43,463 nucleotides of DNA from a virus. Each line of letters begins with the position of its first letter. Position 1 is the first letter of the stretch. The stretch covers positions 1-43,463 of the IMG/VR virus record IMGVR_UViG_3300049203_000053; one strand, given 5' to 3'. Position numbers and translations under genes: made by a program. Shown one piece after another: positions 31,681-39,337 of this stretch. Below the pieces are notes generated by a model. That model had not been told where the DNA came from, made no database searches, and worked only from the letters and a program-made list of their open reading frames with translations.

Positions 31681-31872
31681 CTATGGCTTCAGCAGCCCTT
31701 CGCGAATCAGCCGCTCCCGCTCTGCATCAAGGATCGGAGCAAGCCAAGAGGCAACACCGAGGACTCGGAGTGTTTCCTGGCGCACGGGAGAGAGCCGGAT
31801 GGGCATCACCTCGCCGCGCTGCTCGGGGGCAAGGCGAGGCTTCGGGCCGGGCTTTGCGCGTGGGGTGCTCAT
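31681..31872 (-). CDS. Possible ribbon-helix-helix protein, 63 aa
   Basis: After a basic N-terminus (STPRAKPGPKPRLAPEQRG), the string VMPIRLSPVRQETLRVLG resembles an RHH strand-helix. It is the second gene of a two-gene minus-strand unit inside the rightward region and abuts the Cys-rich gene tail to tail. Might be a regulator. Modest support. Confidence 0.6.
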   Translation of the reverse strand: MSTPRAKPGPKPRLAPEQRGEVMPIRLSPVRQETLRVLGVASWLAPILDAERERLIREGLLKP

Positions 31873-32168
31873 CAGATCGAGGTGATCGCAACAGGGTTCG
31901 CCCAGTCGCAGGCTTCCGACTCGTCCCCTTGATGGGCGACGCAGTCAGGGTCGGCGCGATACGCGGCCTGGGCTGCATCCCACTCTGGCGTGGTTGCCCA
32001 CTCGACGCGGTACTCGTTGCTGTCGTCGTCCATGGCCGTTGCACGGTAGCGCACGCCGCCGTCGGTTCCGTAGTTGTCGGCGTAGGCCTGTTGCGTCAAC
32101 GCCAGGGTGCGGCCCTCGTGGCTGACCGTGCCGAACTTCGATGCTGCTGCTTGGTAGGTTGTGCTCAT
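31872..32168 (-). CDS. Hypothetical protein, 98 aa
   Basis: ATG at 32168 with GGGAG upstream gives STTYQAAASKFGTVSHEGRT. The C-terminal half is acidic and aromatic (EYRVEWATTPEWDAAQAAY). It overlaps the RHH-like gene by one base (TGATG). Function unknown; this minus-strand pair may be expressed in the lysogen. Confidence 0.66.
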   Translation of the reverse strand: MSTTYQAAASKFGTVSHEGRTLALTQQAYADNYGTDGGVRYRATAMDDDSNEYRVEWATTPEWDAAQAAYRADPDCVAHQGDESEACDWANPVAITSI

Positions 32169-32217
32169 CGTCATCTCCCAGTTGCTGGACCGCACTGCGC
32201 TGTCCATGGGTATTAAT

Positions 32218-32266
32218 GTAATACACAGATAGAGGAGACGCAAGTGGAATCGCGTAATACACAGAT
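32218..32266. promoter_or_regulatory. Direct repeat GTAATACACAGAT in a divergent promoter region
   Basis: GTAATACACAGAT occurs at 32218-32230 and 32254-32266, 36 bases apart. The first is between divergent genes, next to TATTAAT; the second lies within the first codons of the 46-aa gene. It is a candidate operator pair bound by the nearby RHH-like protein or by another regulator. Confidence 0.45.
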
Positions 32267-32384
32267 CGGGACAAACCCGGACATCGACCGGGACAACGAG
32301 CGCCGGGCAGTGCAGGTCATCGCGGGGCTGCTACTGGGGCTGGCCGTGATCTTTGCGGCAGTGATCGTGGTAGCCAGGGCATGA
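32244..32384 (+). CDS. Micro membrane protein, 46 aa
   Basis: GTG at 32244 with AGAGGAGA upstream. A hydrophilic N-terminus (ESRNTQIGTNPDIDRD) leads to one transmembrane helix (VIAGLLLGLAVIFAAVIVVA). Stop overlaps the RusA-like start. Function unknown. Confidence 0.66.
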   Translation: MESRNTQIGTNPDIDRDNERRAVQVIAGLLLGLAVIFAAVIVVARA

Positions 32385-32785
32385 GCCGCGCAATCCACAT
32401 CGAGGTGCCTCTGCGCATCGAGAGCACGCCGAACAAGCGCGAGCACTGGGCCAAGCGCGCAGCAAGGGCCAAGCTGCACCGCACAACGGTGTGGGCGGGC
32501 CTGCGGCAGGCGGACGTGTTCCCGCGGCTCATGGGGCCTGTGGTCGTCACGATCACCCGAGTGGCCCCGCGAGAGCTGGACGACGACAACCTGGCAGCAG
32601 GCGCGAAATCGGTGCGTGACGGTGTGGCCGACTGGCTTGGCGTGGACGACAGAGACCCGCGAATCACATGGCGCTACGCCCAGGAGAGAGGAAAGCCCAG
32701 GGAGTACGCGTGCCATGTGATGGCGGAAAGCGTCGACGTGCCCAAGGATGAGTTCGTAAGGGCGCAGGAGGCCACAGATGTGTGA
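32381..32785 (+). CDS. RusA-like Holliday-junction resolvase, 134 aa
   Basis: The core VTITRVAPRELDDDNLAAGAKSVRDGVADWLGVDD contains the D-x-D-N...K...D-G pattern of RusA resolvases (acidic metal ligands and Lys). RusA-type enzymes resolve branched DNA before packaging. The C-terminal part (ITWRYAQERGKPREYACHV) fits the family too. Length is normal. Confidence 0.82.
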   Translation: MSRAIHIEVPLRIESTPNKREHWAKRAARAKLHRTTVWAGLRQADVFPRLMGPVVVTITRVAPRELDDDNLAAGAKSVRDGVADWLGVDDRDPRITWRYAQERGKPREYACHVMAESVDVPKDEFVRAQEATDV

Positions 32786-33014
32786 CGCATGCGAACACGC
32801 CGAACACCGGCCAGCGCACAGCATGTTCCGAGCGAGCTGCAAGCAGTGCCAAGCCCGACAACTAGCCCACGGGCAGGACTACTGGCAAAGCGAGAGAGCG
32901 AAAGAGCTGACACCGCAGTACCGCCAGGCGCTCAAGAGCACCTTTGGCGACCAGTGGCCGCAGTGGCACGAGGCAGTCAAGGTATGGGCAAAGCGGATCA
33001 AGGAGACGAGATGA
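32778..33014 (+). CDS. Small zinc-finger-like protein, 78 aa
   Basis: MCDACEHAEHRPAH and RASCKQCQAR provide two CxxC pairs with His residues. The helical tail (WQSERAKELTPQYRQALKS..FGDQWPQWHEAV) matches phage proteins between RusA and terminase genes. Function unknown. Overlaps RusA-like gene by 8 bases. Confidence 0.72.
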   Translation: MCDACEHAEHRPAHSMFRASCKQCQARQLAHGQDYWQSERAKELTPQYRQALKSTFGDQWPQWHEAVKVWAKRIKETR

Positions 33015-33106
33015 TTGCGCTACTGATCACTGGTGCCTTGCTGCTGGCTGGCATCGCAATCTGGGCAGCAAGGGGTGACTACTACGACGAGCAGGAGCCG
33101 AGGTGA
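33011..33106 (+). CDS. Micro membrane protein, 31 aa
   Basis: ATG at 33011 overlaps the previous stop by 4 bases and follows AAGGAGACG. MIALLITGALLLAGIAIWAARG is a transmembrane helix; tail DYYDEQEPR. Function unknown. Confidence 0.68.
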   Translation: MIALLITGALLLAGIAIWAARGDYYDEQEPR

Positions 33107-33336
33107 GACCAATCCAGATCATCCGCTCAAGGCTCGGCGTATCCCAGCAGGTGCTGGCCACAGAGTTGGGATGCAGTCAAGCGAACATCAGCTACTACGA
33201 GCGAGGGCAGCCGATGCCACCAGACACCGCCAAGAAGCTGATCGCATTCGCCCGCACGAAGGGCTTGGCGCTCAGCTACGACCATGTGTATGGAGCAGCA
33301 GAGGTGCCGAGGATGACGGAGGTTAGCGATGGCTAG
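33103..33336 (+). CDS. XRE-type HTH regulator before terminase, 77 aa
   Basis: GTG at 33103 (GTGA overlap with the previous stop). RSRLGVSQQVLATELGCSQANISYYERG is a canonical HTH. Its place just before the terminase genes makes a late-gene control role possible; a lambda Q-like protein is not otherwise visible in this region. Confidence 0.78.
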   Translation: MRPIQIIRSRLGVSQQVLATELGCSQANISYYERGQPMPPDTAKKLIAFARTKGLALSYDHVYGAAEVPRMTEVSDG

Positions 33337-33673
33337 CAAAGTGCAGGACGGTGCTGCCAAGAGACTGCCGCCGAACGCCGGCAAGGGCCGCGTGAAGGGC
33401 GTGCCGAACAAGGTCACCCGAGAGTTCCGCGAGACCGTCAGGAGGGTGCTGGAGGATAACGCCGAGAACGTCGGGCGCTGGCTCACGGTGGTGGCCGAAG
33501 GCGATGGGACGGACGACAACAAGCCGGACCCCGCGAAGGCCTTGGATCTGCTGGCCAAGCTGGCTGAGTTCGCCGCGCCAAAGCTCGCGCGTACCGAGCA
33601 TGTGGGCGAAGGCGGCGGCCCAGTGAGGGTGGCGCGGGTTGAACTGGTGCCGATGGAGAGCGAGACGAAGTGA
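33329..33673 (+). CDS. Probable terminase small subunit, 114 aa
   Basis: A basic start (KVQDGAAKRLPPNAGKGRVKGVPNKVTREFRETVRR) is followed by a helical part and ends in a mixed tail. It lies directly before TerL with a 4-base overlap, and the GRVKGVPNKVTREFR type of opening is common in small terminase candidates. In P22-like phages this protein recognises pac. Homology is not certain. Confidence 0.65.
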   Translation: MASKVQDGAAKRLPPNAGKGRVKGVPNKVTREFRETVRRVLEDNAENVGRWLTVVAEGDGTDDNKPDPAKALDLLAKLAEFAAPKLARTEHVGEGGGPVRVARVELVPMESETK

Positions 33674-35043
33674 CGGTCGGCCGGATTGAGCTGCCGAAGA
33701 AGCTGATTCCGGTATTCGCCGGGGAGGCTGACGTGCGCGGCGCGTATGGTGGCCGCGGTTCGGCGAAGACGCGCAGCTTCGCGAAGATGATCGCCGTGCG
33801 TGGCTACATCTACGGCGCGGCTGGTGTGCGCGGGCAGCTACTGTGCGCCCGGCAGTACATGAACAGCCTGGAAGACTCGTCGCTCGAAGAGTGCAAGCGC
33901 GCGATCCAGGACGAGCCCTGGCTGGCCGAGTATTACGACGTAGGCGACAAGTACATCCGAAGCCGGGATGGGCTGATTTCGTTCTCGTTCGCCGGGCTGG
34001 ACCGGAACATCGCCAGCATCAAGTCCAAGGGCCGCATCCTCATTTGCTGGGTGGATGAGGCCGAGCCGGTCACAGATGATGCGTGGACTACCCTGATCCC
34101 GACCTTGCGCGAAGAGGGCGAGGACTGGAACGCCGAGTTGTGGGTGACCTGGAACTCGAAGCGCAAGACCGCGCCGGTGGAGAAGCGGTTCCGCAACTCG
34201 ACCGACCCGCGCGTGAAGGTTGTCGAAATCAACTGGCGCGACAACCCCAGGTTCCCTGCCAAACTGGAGCGCGAACGCCTGCGCGACCTTAGAGACCGGC
34301 CGGACCAGTACGGGCACATCTGGGAGGGCGAGTACGCCACGGTGGTGGAGGGCGCCTACTATGCGCTGCACCTGACCAAGGCGAAGCAGGAAGGTCGCAT
34401 CTGCCGCCTCGTACCTGACCCGCTCATGGTGATCCGACTGATCGCGGACATCGGCGGCACTGGTGCGCGTGCCGACGCCTTTGCGGCGTGGGCGGTTCAG
34501 TTCATCGGCCGGGAAATACGGGTGCTCGATCACTATGAGGCGGTGGGACAGCCTGCATCGACCCACCTGAAGTGGTGTCGGGACCGTGGCTACACGCCAG
34601 GACGGGCGCAATGGTGGCTCCCGCATGATGGTGACAGCCACGACAAGGTGTTCGACGTGTCGTATGCCTCAGCGCTCAAGCAGGCCGACTACGAGGTGAC
34701 AGTGGTGCCGAACCAGGGCAAGGGCGCTGCCAAGTCCAGGATTGAGGCGGCCCGCCGCGTGTGCCCATACGTGTGGTTCAACAATGGCCCAAGCACGGAC
34801 GCATCCGGCAATCCTGTGGATGACGCCACTGGAGCCGGGCGTGCGGCGCTGGGCTGGTATCACGAGAAGCGCGACCAGGAGCGCGGCATCGGCCTCGGGC
34901 CGGAACACGACTGGTCCAGCCATAGCTCAGACGCTTATGGGCTCATGGCCATCGTCTACGAGGGCATGCGTAAGCTGCAGAACCGTCCGGCGCCGCCCCC
35001 TGTTGAGCCGATCCCCATGGTCAGCCCGTTCTCCCGCCGTTAG
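33670..35043 (+). CDS. terL: Terminase large subunit (Sf6/P22-type), 457 aa
   Basis: Walker A is GGRGSAKTRS (about residues 27-36). The Walker B region is RILICWVDEAEPVTDDAWTTLIPTLR, close to Sf6 gp2. The coupling motif VTWNSKRK follows, and the RNase-H-like nuclease has IADIGGTGARADA with an acidic ligand and a final SSHSSDAYGLM. It packages DNA into the prohead and cuts at headful. GTG start overlaps the small subunit by 4 bases. Sf6 gp2 is the closest in pattern among those I recall. Confidence 0.93.
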   Translation: MTVGRIELPKKLIPVFAGEADVRGAYGGRGSAKTRSFAKMIAVRGYIYGAAGVRGQLLCARQYMNSLEDSSLEECKRAIQDEPWLAEYYDVGDKYIRSRDGLISFSFAGLDRNIASIKSKGRILICWVDEAEPVTDDAWTTLIPTLREEGEDWNAELWVTWNSKRKTAPVEKRFRNSTDPRVKVVEINWRDNPRFPAKLERERLRDLRDRPDQYGHIWEGEYATVVEGAYYALHLTKAKQEGRICRLVPDPLMVIRLIADIGGTGARADAFAAWAVQFIGREIRVLDHYEAVGQPASTHLKWCRDRGYTPGRAQWWLPHDGDSHDKVFDVSYASALKQADYEVTVVPNQGKGAAKSRIEAARRVCPYVWFNNGPSTDASGNPVDDATGAGRAALGWYHEKRDQERGIGLGPEHDWSSHSSDAYGLMAIVYEGMRKLQNRPAPPPVEPIPMVSPFSRR

Positions 35044-35080
35044 ACTCGTGGGTTGTATGAGCAGTCGCGGAGTCTCCGGA

Positions 35081-35870
35081 ATGGATTTTGTAGTACGCCA
35101 TCCTCGGGGATCTGCGGAGTTCATGGCCGCAGCCCTGCGCGGCGCAATCCCAGGCGTGCGCCGGGTGATCTTTGGCGGCACAAACGCCGACGTTGATACG
35201 GCCAGCATCCCCGAGGACATCTGGGGCGGCAGAAGGAATCATCCCGCGCCCGACAGCGGCAGAGTCGTGGGAGATCGTCAGCAGCAGCGCAAGCGATGCA
35301 ACAGGGCGCGCGGGCGCTCGCACGGTGGTGTTGACGACGCTGAACTCCAGCTATGCAGAGGTGACGCAGACCGTCACGCTCAACGGTCTAACCGCTGTTG
35401 CGCTGACCGGCACGCATTTGCGCATCAATGCTGGACGGGTCGCGACGGCGGGCAGTAATGGCGGTGGGGTTGGCACGCTCACGATCCGAGTCGCTGGCGG
35501 CGGGGCTACACGGGGATACATCGGCACCGAGGGCCTGTTGAATCAGGCCAAGTACACCGTACCTGTTGGGCACCATCTCGACCTGCATTCGCTCGTCATT
35601 GGTGTGCGGGCGTCAGGCGGGACGGAATCCGGCGTCTTCACGATCATCAACCACAACGCGGCGGGACTTCGCACCGCAGCCGTTCGTTTTCCGTTGTTTG
35701 TGGCTGGTACGAATCTCTATCGACACGAGATCGCCGGAGGTTTGGTGCCGTTCAACACCCTGGCCGAGCGCAATGAAACGCAGGTTAGAGGCACCATCGT
35801 GACCCAGAACAACACGCAGATGGACGCGAACGTCATCGGCTTGCTCTACGACACCACGCTGTGGCCTTAA
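35081..35870 (+). CDS. Probable virion structural protein with apparent frameshift, about 262 aa if joined
   Basis: Frame one, from ATG 35081 (MDFVVRHPRGSAEFMAAALR), runs to PEDIWGG near 35228. A second frame then continues as AEGIIPRPTAAESWEIVSSS to the stop at 35870. In many phage proteins these two motifs form one chain (xDVD..SxPEDIW.GGxxxPxPTAAE). The frame change at the GGGGCGG run (35223-35229) needs a +1 step. A one-base insertion, an assembly error or programmed frameshifting are all possible. The second frame has only a TTG near 35172 as start. Its C-terminal half is beta-rich and repetitive. Confidence 0.6.
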
Positions 35871-35896
35871 TGCGACCAGCCCGATAAACTGCAGGG

Positions 35897-35997
35897 TGTC
35901 GCGCGGCCATACGTGATGCGACCCCAGAGAATCGGCGCAGAGCCGGTGCTGTGAAGGGGGACGGTGCGAGCCCAGCGCAGACCGGAGACGCGCGACA
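35897..35997 (+). ncRNA. Candidate structured RNA closed by a 9-bp stem
   Basis: TGTCGCGCG (35897-35905) pairs perfectly with CGCGCGACA (35989-35997). Inside the 83-base interval are CGGC/GCCG, CCCC/GGGG and GGTGCG/CGCagACC pairings, giving a possible multi-branch structure like a riboswitch or small RNA. There is no convincing open frame across it. It lies between the frameshifted gene and the portal leader. I do not recognise a known class. Confidence 0.45.
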
Positions 35998-36092
35998 TAA
36001 TTAGCTTAAGACGACCCGGCCCCGCAGCCGGGCCCGCTGAGTAGACCCGAGCCGCCAGCAGCTCGTCCGATCCCGACACCGGGGGATGACAG
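35998..36092 (+). promoter_or_regulatory. Leader element A before the portal gene
   Basis: After CATAAT (35996-36001) comes a hairpin CCCGGC-CCCGCA-GCCGGG (36015-36032), then CCGCTGAG, then a 17-base identity with the leader of the gp14-like gene, then CCCG..GGGGGA as the ribosome-binding site. The hairpin has no T-tract, so it is not a normal terminator. Likely a promoter-linked or translational control element used at two late genes. Confidence 0.5.
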
Positions 36093-38171
36093 ATGGCCCG
36101 CCAGTCCAAGCAAGAGCGCCTGCACGAGATCCACCAGGAGGCTCTCTCCGAGTTCGACGACATTCAGACCGCCTACCGCGACGAACGCCTGCAATCACTC
36201 CAAGATAGGCGTTTCTACAGCCTGGCGGGGGCGCAGTGGGAAGGCCCACTCGGGGACCAGTTCGAGAACAAGCCGAGGTTCGAGTTCAACCGCGTCCATC
36301 TGGCGGTTATCCGGGTCGTCAACGAGTACCGGAACAACCGCGTCACCGTCGATTTCACGCCCAAGGACGGCTCACCGGACGACGACCTGGCCGACACCTG
36401 CGATGGGCTGTATCGCGCCGACGAGAAGGCGTGCACAGCGGACGAGGCATACGACAACGCGTTCGAGGAGGCGGCAAGCGGTGGGATGGGGGCATGGCGC
36501 CTGCGGGCCTGCTACGAAGACGAAGACGACGACGAGAACACGCACCAGCGCGTGATGATCGAGCCGATCTACGACGCCGAATCCTGCGTGTTCTTCGACC
36601 TCGGCGCCAAGCGGCAGGACAAGGCCGACGCCAAGCGCTGCTATGTGCTCACGCCGTATCCGATCAAGGCCTACAAGGATGAGTTCGGGGACGACCCGGC
36701 CAGTTGGCCCAAGGCGATTCACCAGCACGAATTCGACTGGTGCACGCCTGATCTCGTGTGGGTCTGCGAGCTGTACCGCGTCGAGGAGATGACCGAGACG
36801 ATCCACGTCTTCCGGGGCCTGGACGAGGACGCCGAGGATATGCGCGTCACCGAGTCCGAGCTGGAAGGCGATCCAGACATGCTCGATGAGCTGACGGCAA
36901 CCGGCTTCCGCAAGGTGCGCGAGAAGAAGGTCAGGCGCCGCAAGATCGTCAAGTACGTAATGAGCGGCGGGAAGATGCTCACTGACGGCGAGACGATACC
37001 GGGCCGGTGCATACCGATCATCGTCACATACGGCAAACGCTGGGTCGTGGATGGCGTCGAGCGATGCATGGGCCATGTGCGGTTGGCCAAGGATGCCCAG
37101 CGCCTGGAGAACATGCTGATGTCGTGGCTGGCCGAGATGGCTGCACGCTTCGACATCGAGAAACCGATCCTCACGCCCGAGCAGATCGCCGGCCACGCGG
37201 CCATGTGGGCCGAGGACAACATCAAGAAGTATCCGTACCTGCTGGCTAACGCCCTGCTGGACACGGCCGGCAACCCGATCCCGGGCAGCAACGCCCCGGC
37301 CGCCTACACCAAGGCCCCGAACATCCCGCCCGCCATGGCCGCGCTCGCGCAGATGGCGACGCAGGCGCTGCAAGACCTGCTCGGCAACCAGCAAGCCGGC
37401 GAGGAACTGCAGCCGAATCAAAGCGGTAAAGCCGTGGAGCTGATCCAGCAGCGCCTGGACATGCAGGTGTTCATCTACATGAGCAACTTCGCGAAGGCCG
37501 TGAAGCGCGGAGGCGAGGTGTGGCTGTCGATGAAGCGAGACATCGTGGTCGAGGATGAGCGGCCCATGAAGGTGATCGACGCCAAGGGGCAGACCTCGCA
37601 GGTCATCATGAACCAGCCCATCTACGACAGGGAGACGGGCGAGACCACACTGAAGAACGACCTTACGAAGGCGGCCCTAGAAGTCGACGTGGATGTCGGC
37701 CCGAGCAGCAGCAGCCGCCGCGCCGCCACGGTGCGCGCGCTCACCGGGATGATGTCGATCACCCAAGACCCGGAGACGCTGCAGGTGCTCAACGGGCTCG
37801 TGATGATGAACCTCGAAGGCGAGGGCATCAGCGAGGCGCGCGAGTTCTTCCGCCGCAAGCTGGTGCGCATGGGCGTGGTGAAGCCGACCGAGGAAGAGCA
37901 GGCCGAACTGGCGCAAGAGCAGGCCAACGCGCAGCCGGATCCGCAGTCACAGGCGCTCATGGCCATGGCCGAGGAAGCCGTCGCCAACGCCGCCCAGGCC
38001 CGCGCAAAGACCGTGCAGACCATCGCCGATGCCGACCTCAAGCGAGCCCAGACCGCGAAGACGATGGCCGAGACGATGGCATCGCACAACCAACAGCAGA
38101 TCGCGTCCGCCGATGCGCTCCAACGCATGCTGAACCCGCCGCAGCAGACCGCGAAACCATCGATGCAATAA
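36093..38171 (+). CDS. P22-type portal protein, 692 aa
   Basis: Length is close to P22 gp1 (725 aa). The N-terminus (QDERLQ.. RRFYSLAGAQWEGPLGDQF) and the EFNRVHLAVIRVVNEYRNNRVTVDFTPKDG motif match that family. A long C-terminal helical barrel-like section (Gln/Ala-rich, MAEEAVANAAQARAKTVQT) is also typical. The dodecamer forms the DNA-entry channel and binds terminase and gp4. It is followed by the scaffold gene as in P22. Confidence 0.9.
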   Translation: MARQSKQERLHEIHQEALSEFDDIQTAYRDERLQSLQDRRFYSLAGAQWEGPLGDQFENKPRFEFNRVHLAVIRVVNEYRNNRVTVDFTPKDGSPDDDLADTCDGLYRADEKACTADEAYDNAFEEAASGGMGAWRLRACYEDEDDDENTHQRVMIEPIYDAESCVFFDLGAKRQDKADAKRCYVLTPYPIKAYKDEFGDDPASWPKAIHQHEFDWCTPDLVWVCELYRVEEMTETIHVFRGLDEDAEDMRVTESELEGDPDMLDELTATGFRKVREKKVRRRKIVKYVMSGGKMLTDGETIPGRCIPIIVTYGKRWVVDGVERCMGHVRLAKDAQRLENMLMSWLAEMAARFDIEKPILTPEQIAGHAAMWAEDNIKKYPYLLANALLDTAGNPIPGSNAPAAYTKAPNIPPAMAALAQMATQALQDLLGNQQAGEELQPNQSGKAVELIQQRLDMQVFIYMSNFAKAVKRGGEVWLSMKRDIVVEDERPMKVIDAKGQTSQVIMNQPIYDRETGETTLKNDLTKAALEVDVDVGPSSSSRRAATVRALTGMMSITQDPETLQVLNGLVMMNLEGEGISEAREFFRRKLVRMGVVKPTEEEQAELAQEQANAQPDPQSQALMAMAEEAVANAAQARAKTVQTIADADLKRAQTAKTMAETMASHNQQQIASADALQRMLNPPQQTAKPSMQ

Positions 38172-38267
38172 GGCCGATTTATAGCCGATGCATCCCGAGA
38201 TAAGGGGCGCTGATAGTCGCGCAGTCCGAGCGTTGCCCTGGCGTTGCGTGGCTTTGACAATTTCGGC

Positions 38268-39188
38268 ATGAGCGATCCCACCGAGCAGACCGAAGACGAC
38301 GTGAGCGTGATCGAGGGCGAAGACGAGCAATCGTTGGGTGCCGAGGATCAAGCCGACGAACAGACGGAATCGGAGAGCGGGCAAGACGCAGGCAGCGAGC
38401 AGGAGTCGGGCGACACGGAGCCTGATGAGGTCGTCATCACCCTGGGTGACGAGCCCACGCCCGAGGAAGACGACAAGCGCGCCCCCGAGTGGGTTCGCGA
38501 TCTGCGCAAGAGCAACCGTGAGCTGGTGCGCCGGCAGCGCGAGCTTGAAGCCGAGAACGCCCGGCTGAAGGGCGCGCCGAGCGGACAGTCGGCCGCGGTG
38601 ACCGTTGGCGAAAAGCCAAAGCTCAAGGAGTTCGCCGACGCCGACGAGATCGCCGAGTACGAGCGCGATCTGGAGGCGTGGCACACCCGCAAGCGCGAGG
38701 CCGACGAACAGCAGCGCACGCGCCAGCAGGCCGAAGAGCAGCAGCAAGCCCAGTGGCAAGGCCGCATCGACGCCGTGAAGAAGGCTGCGACCACGCTCAA
38801 GGTCAAGGACTACGACGACGCATCACTGTCGTTCGAGGACACGTTTGCGCCCATTCAGCAGGCCATCGTTTTGGATGGCCCGGAAGACCCAAAGACATCC
38901 GCCCTGTTGCGCTATGCGCTGGGCAAGAACCCCAAGAAGGCGAAGGAGCTGGCCGGGATTCAGAACCCCGTGAAGTTCGCCTTCGCGGTTGCCAAGCTGG
39001 AGGCGCAATTGAAGGTCACCCCACGCAAGCAAGCCCCGGCGCCAGACCGAGTTGTGCGCTCCTCTGTCGCTGGTGCGGCTGCAGTGGACAACGAACTGGA
39101 GCGGCTGCGCAAAGACGCGGAGAAGACGGGCGATCTGTCCAAGGTCTTCGCCTACCGCCAGCAGCAACGAGCGAAGCAGCGCGCGTAA
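38268..39188 (+). CDS. Scaffolding protein, 306 aa
   Basis: I use ATG 38268 (MSDPTEQTEDDVS); the frame is open to a TTG at 38244. The N-terminal 80 residues are very acidic, the middle is a coiled coil (SNRELVRRQRELEAENARLK, READEQQRTRQQAEEQQQ) and the C-terminus is basic with a helix-turn-helix-like end (RQQQRAKQRA) that would bind coat protein, as in P22 gp8 (303 aa). It directs prohead assembly and leaves before DNA packaging. Confidence 0.85.
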   Translation: MSDPTEQTEDDVSVIEGEDEQSLGAEDQADEQTESESGQDAGSEQESGDTEPDEVVITLGDEPTPEEDDKRAPEWVRDLRKSNRELVRRQRELEAENARLKGAPSGQSAAVTVGEKPKLKEFADADEIAEYERDLEAWHTRKREADEQQRTRQQAEEQQQAQWQGRIDAVKKAATTLKVKDYDDASLSFEDTFAPIQQAIVLDGPEDPKTSALLRYALGKNPKKAKELAGIQNPVKFAFAVAKLEAQLKVTPRKQAPAPDRVVRSSVAGAAAVDNELERLRKDAEKTGDLSKVFAYRQQQRAKQRA

Positions 39189-39189
39189 T

Positions 39190-39320
39190 CGCTGACGTTC
39201 CGGCGCCACGTCAGCGCGCCAGGTCTCGCCCACCTCAACGGGCAGTGCAGAGAGGCCTCCATCCGGCCCTGAGCGGATGAGTCAAGCAAGCGCGGCATTG
39301 CCGCACCTGTCTCACTCATC
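39190..39320 (+). promoter_or_regulatory. Structured leader before the major capsid gene
   Basis: CGCTGACGT/ACGTCAGCG (39190-39216) is a perfect 9-bp stem right after the scaffold stop. Closer to the coat gene, GATGAGT (39276-39282) pairs with ACTCATC (39314-39320) around an inner GCGGC-ATT-GCCGC hairpin (39292-39304). The second structure ends about 8 bases before the AGGAG ribosome-binding site. It may set the ratio of scaffold to coat or protect the coat mRNA. Confidence 0.5.
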
Positions 39321-39337
39321 ACGCATAGGAGCCATAC

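Noticed and set aside
35897-35997. Cobalamin riboswitch
   Set aside because: Short strings such as GGTGCGAGCCC reminded me of the B12 class, but the B12 box is not present in the right order.
36015-36032. Intrinsic terminator before the portal gene
   Set aside because: The stem is strong but no T-tract follows; it is better described as part of the repeated leader.
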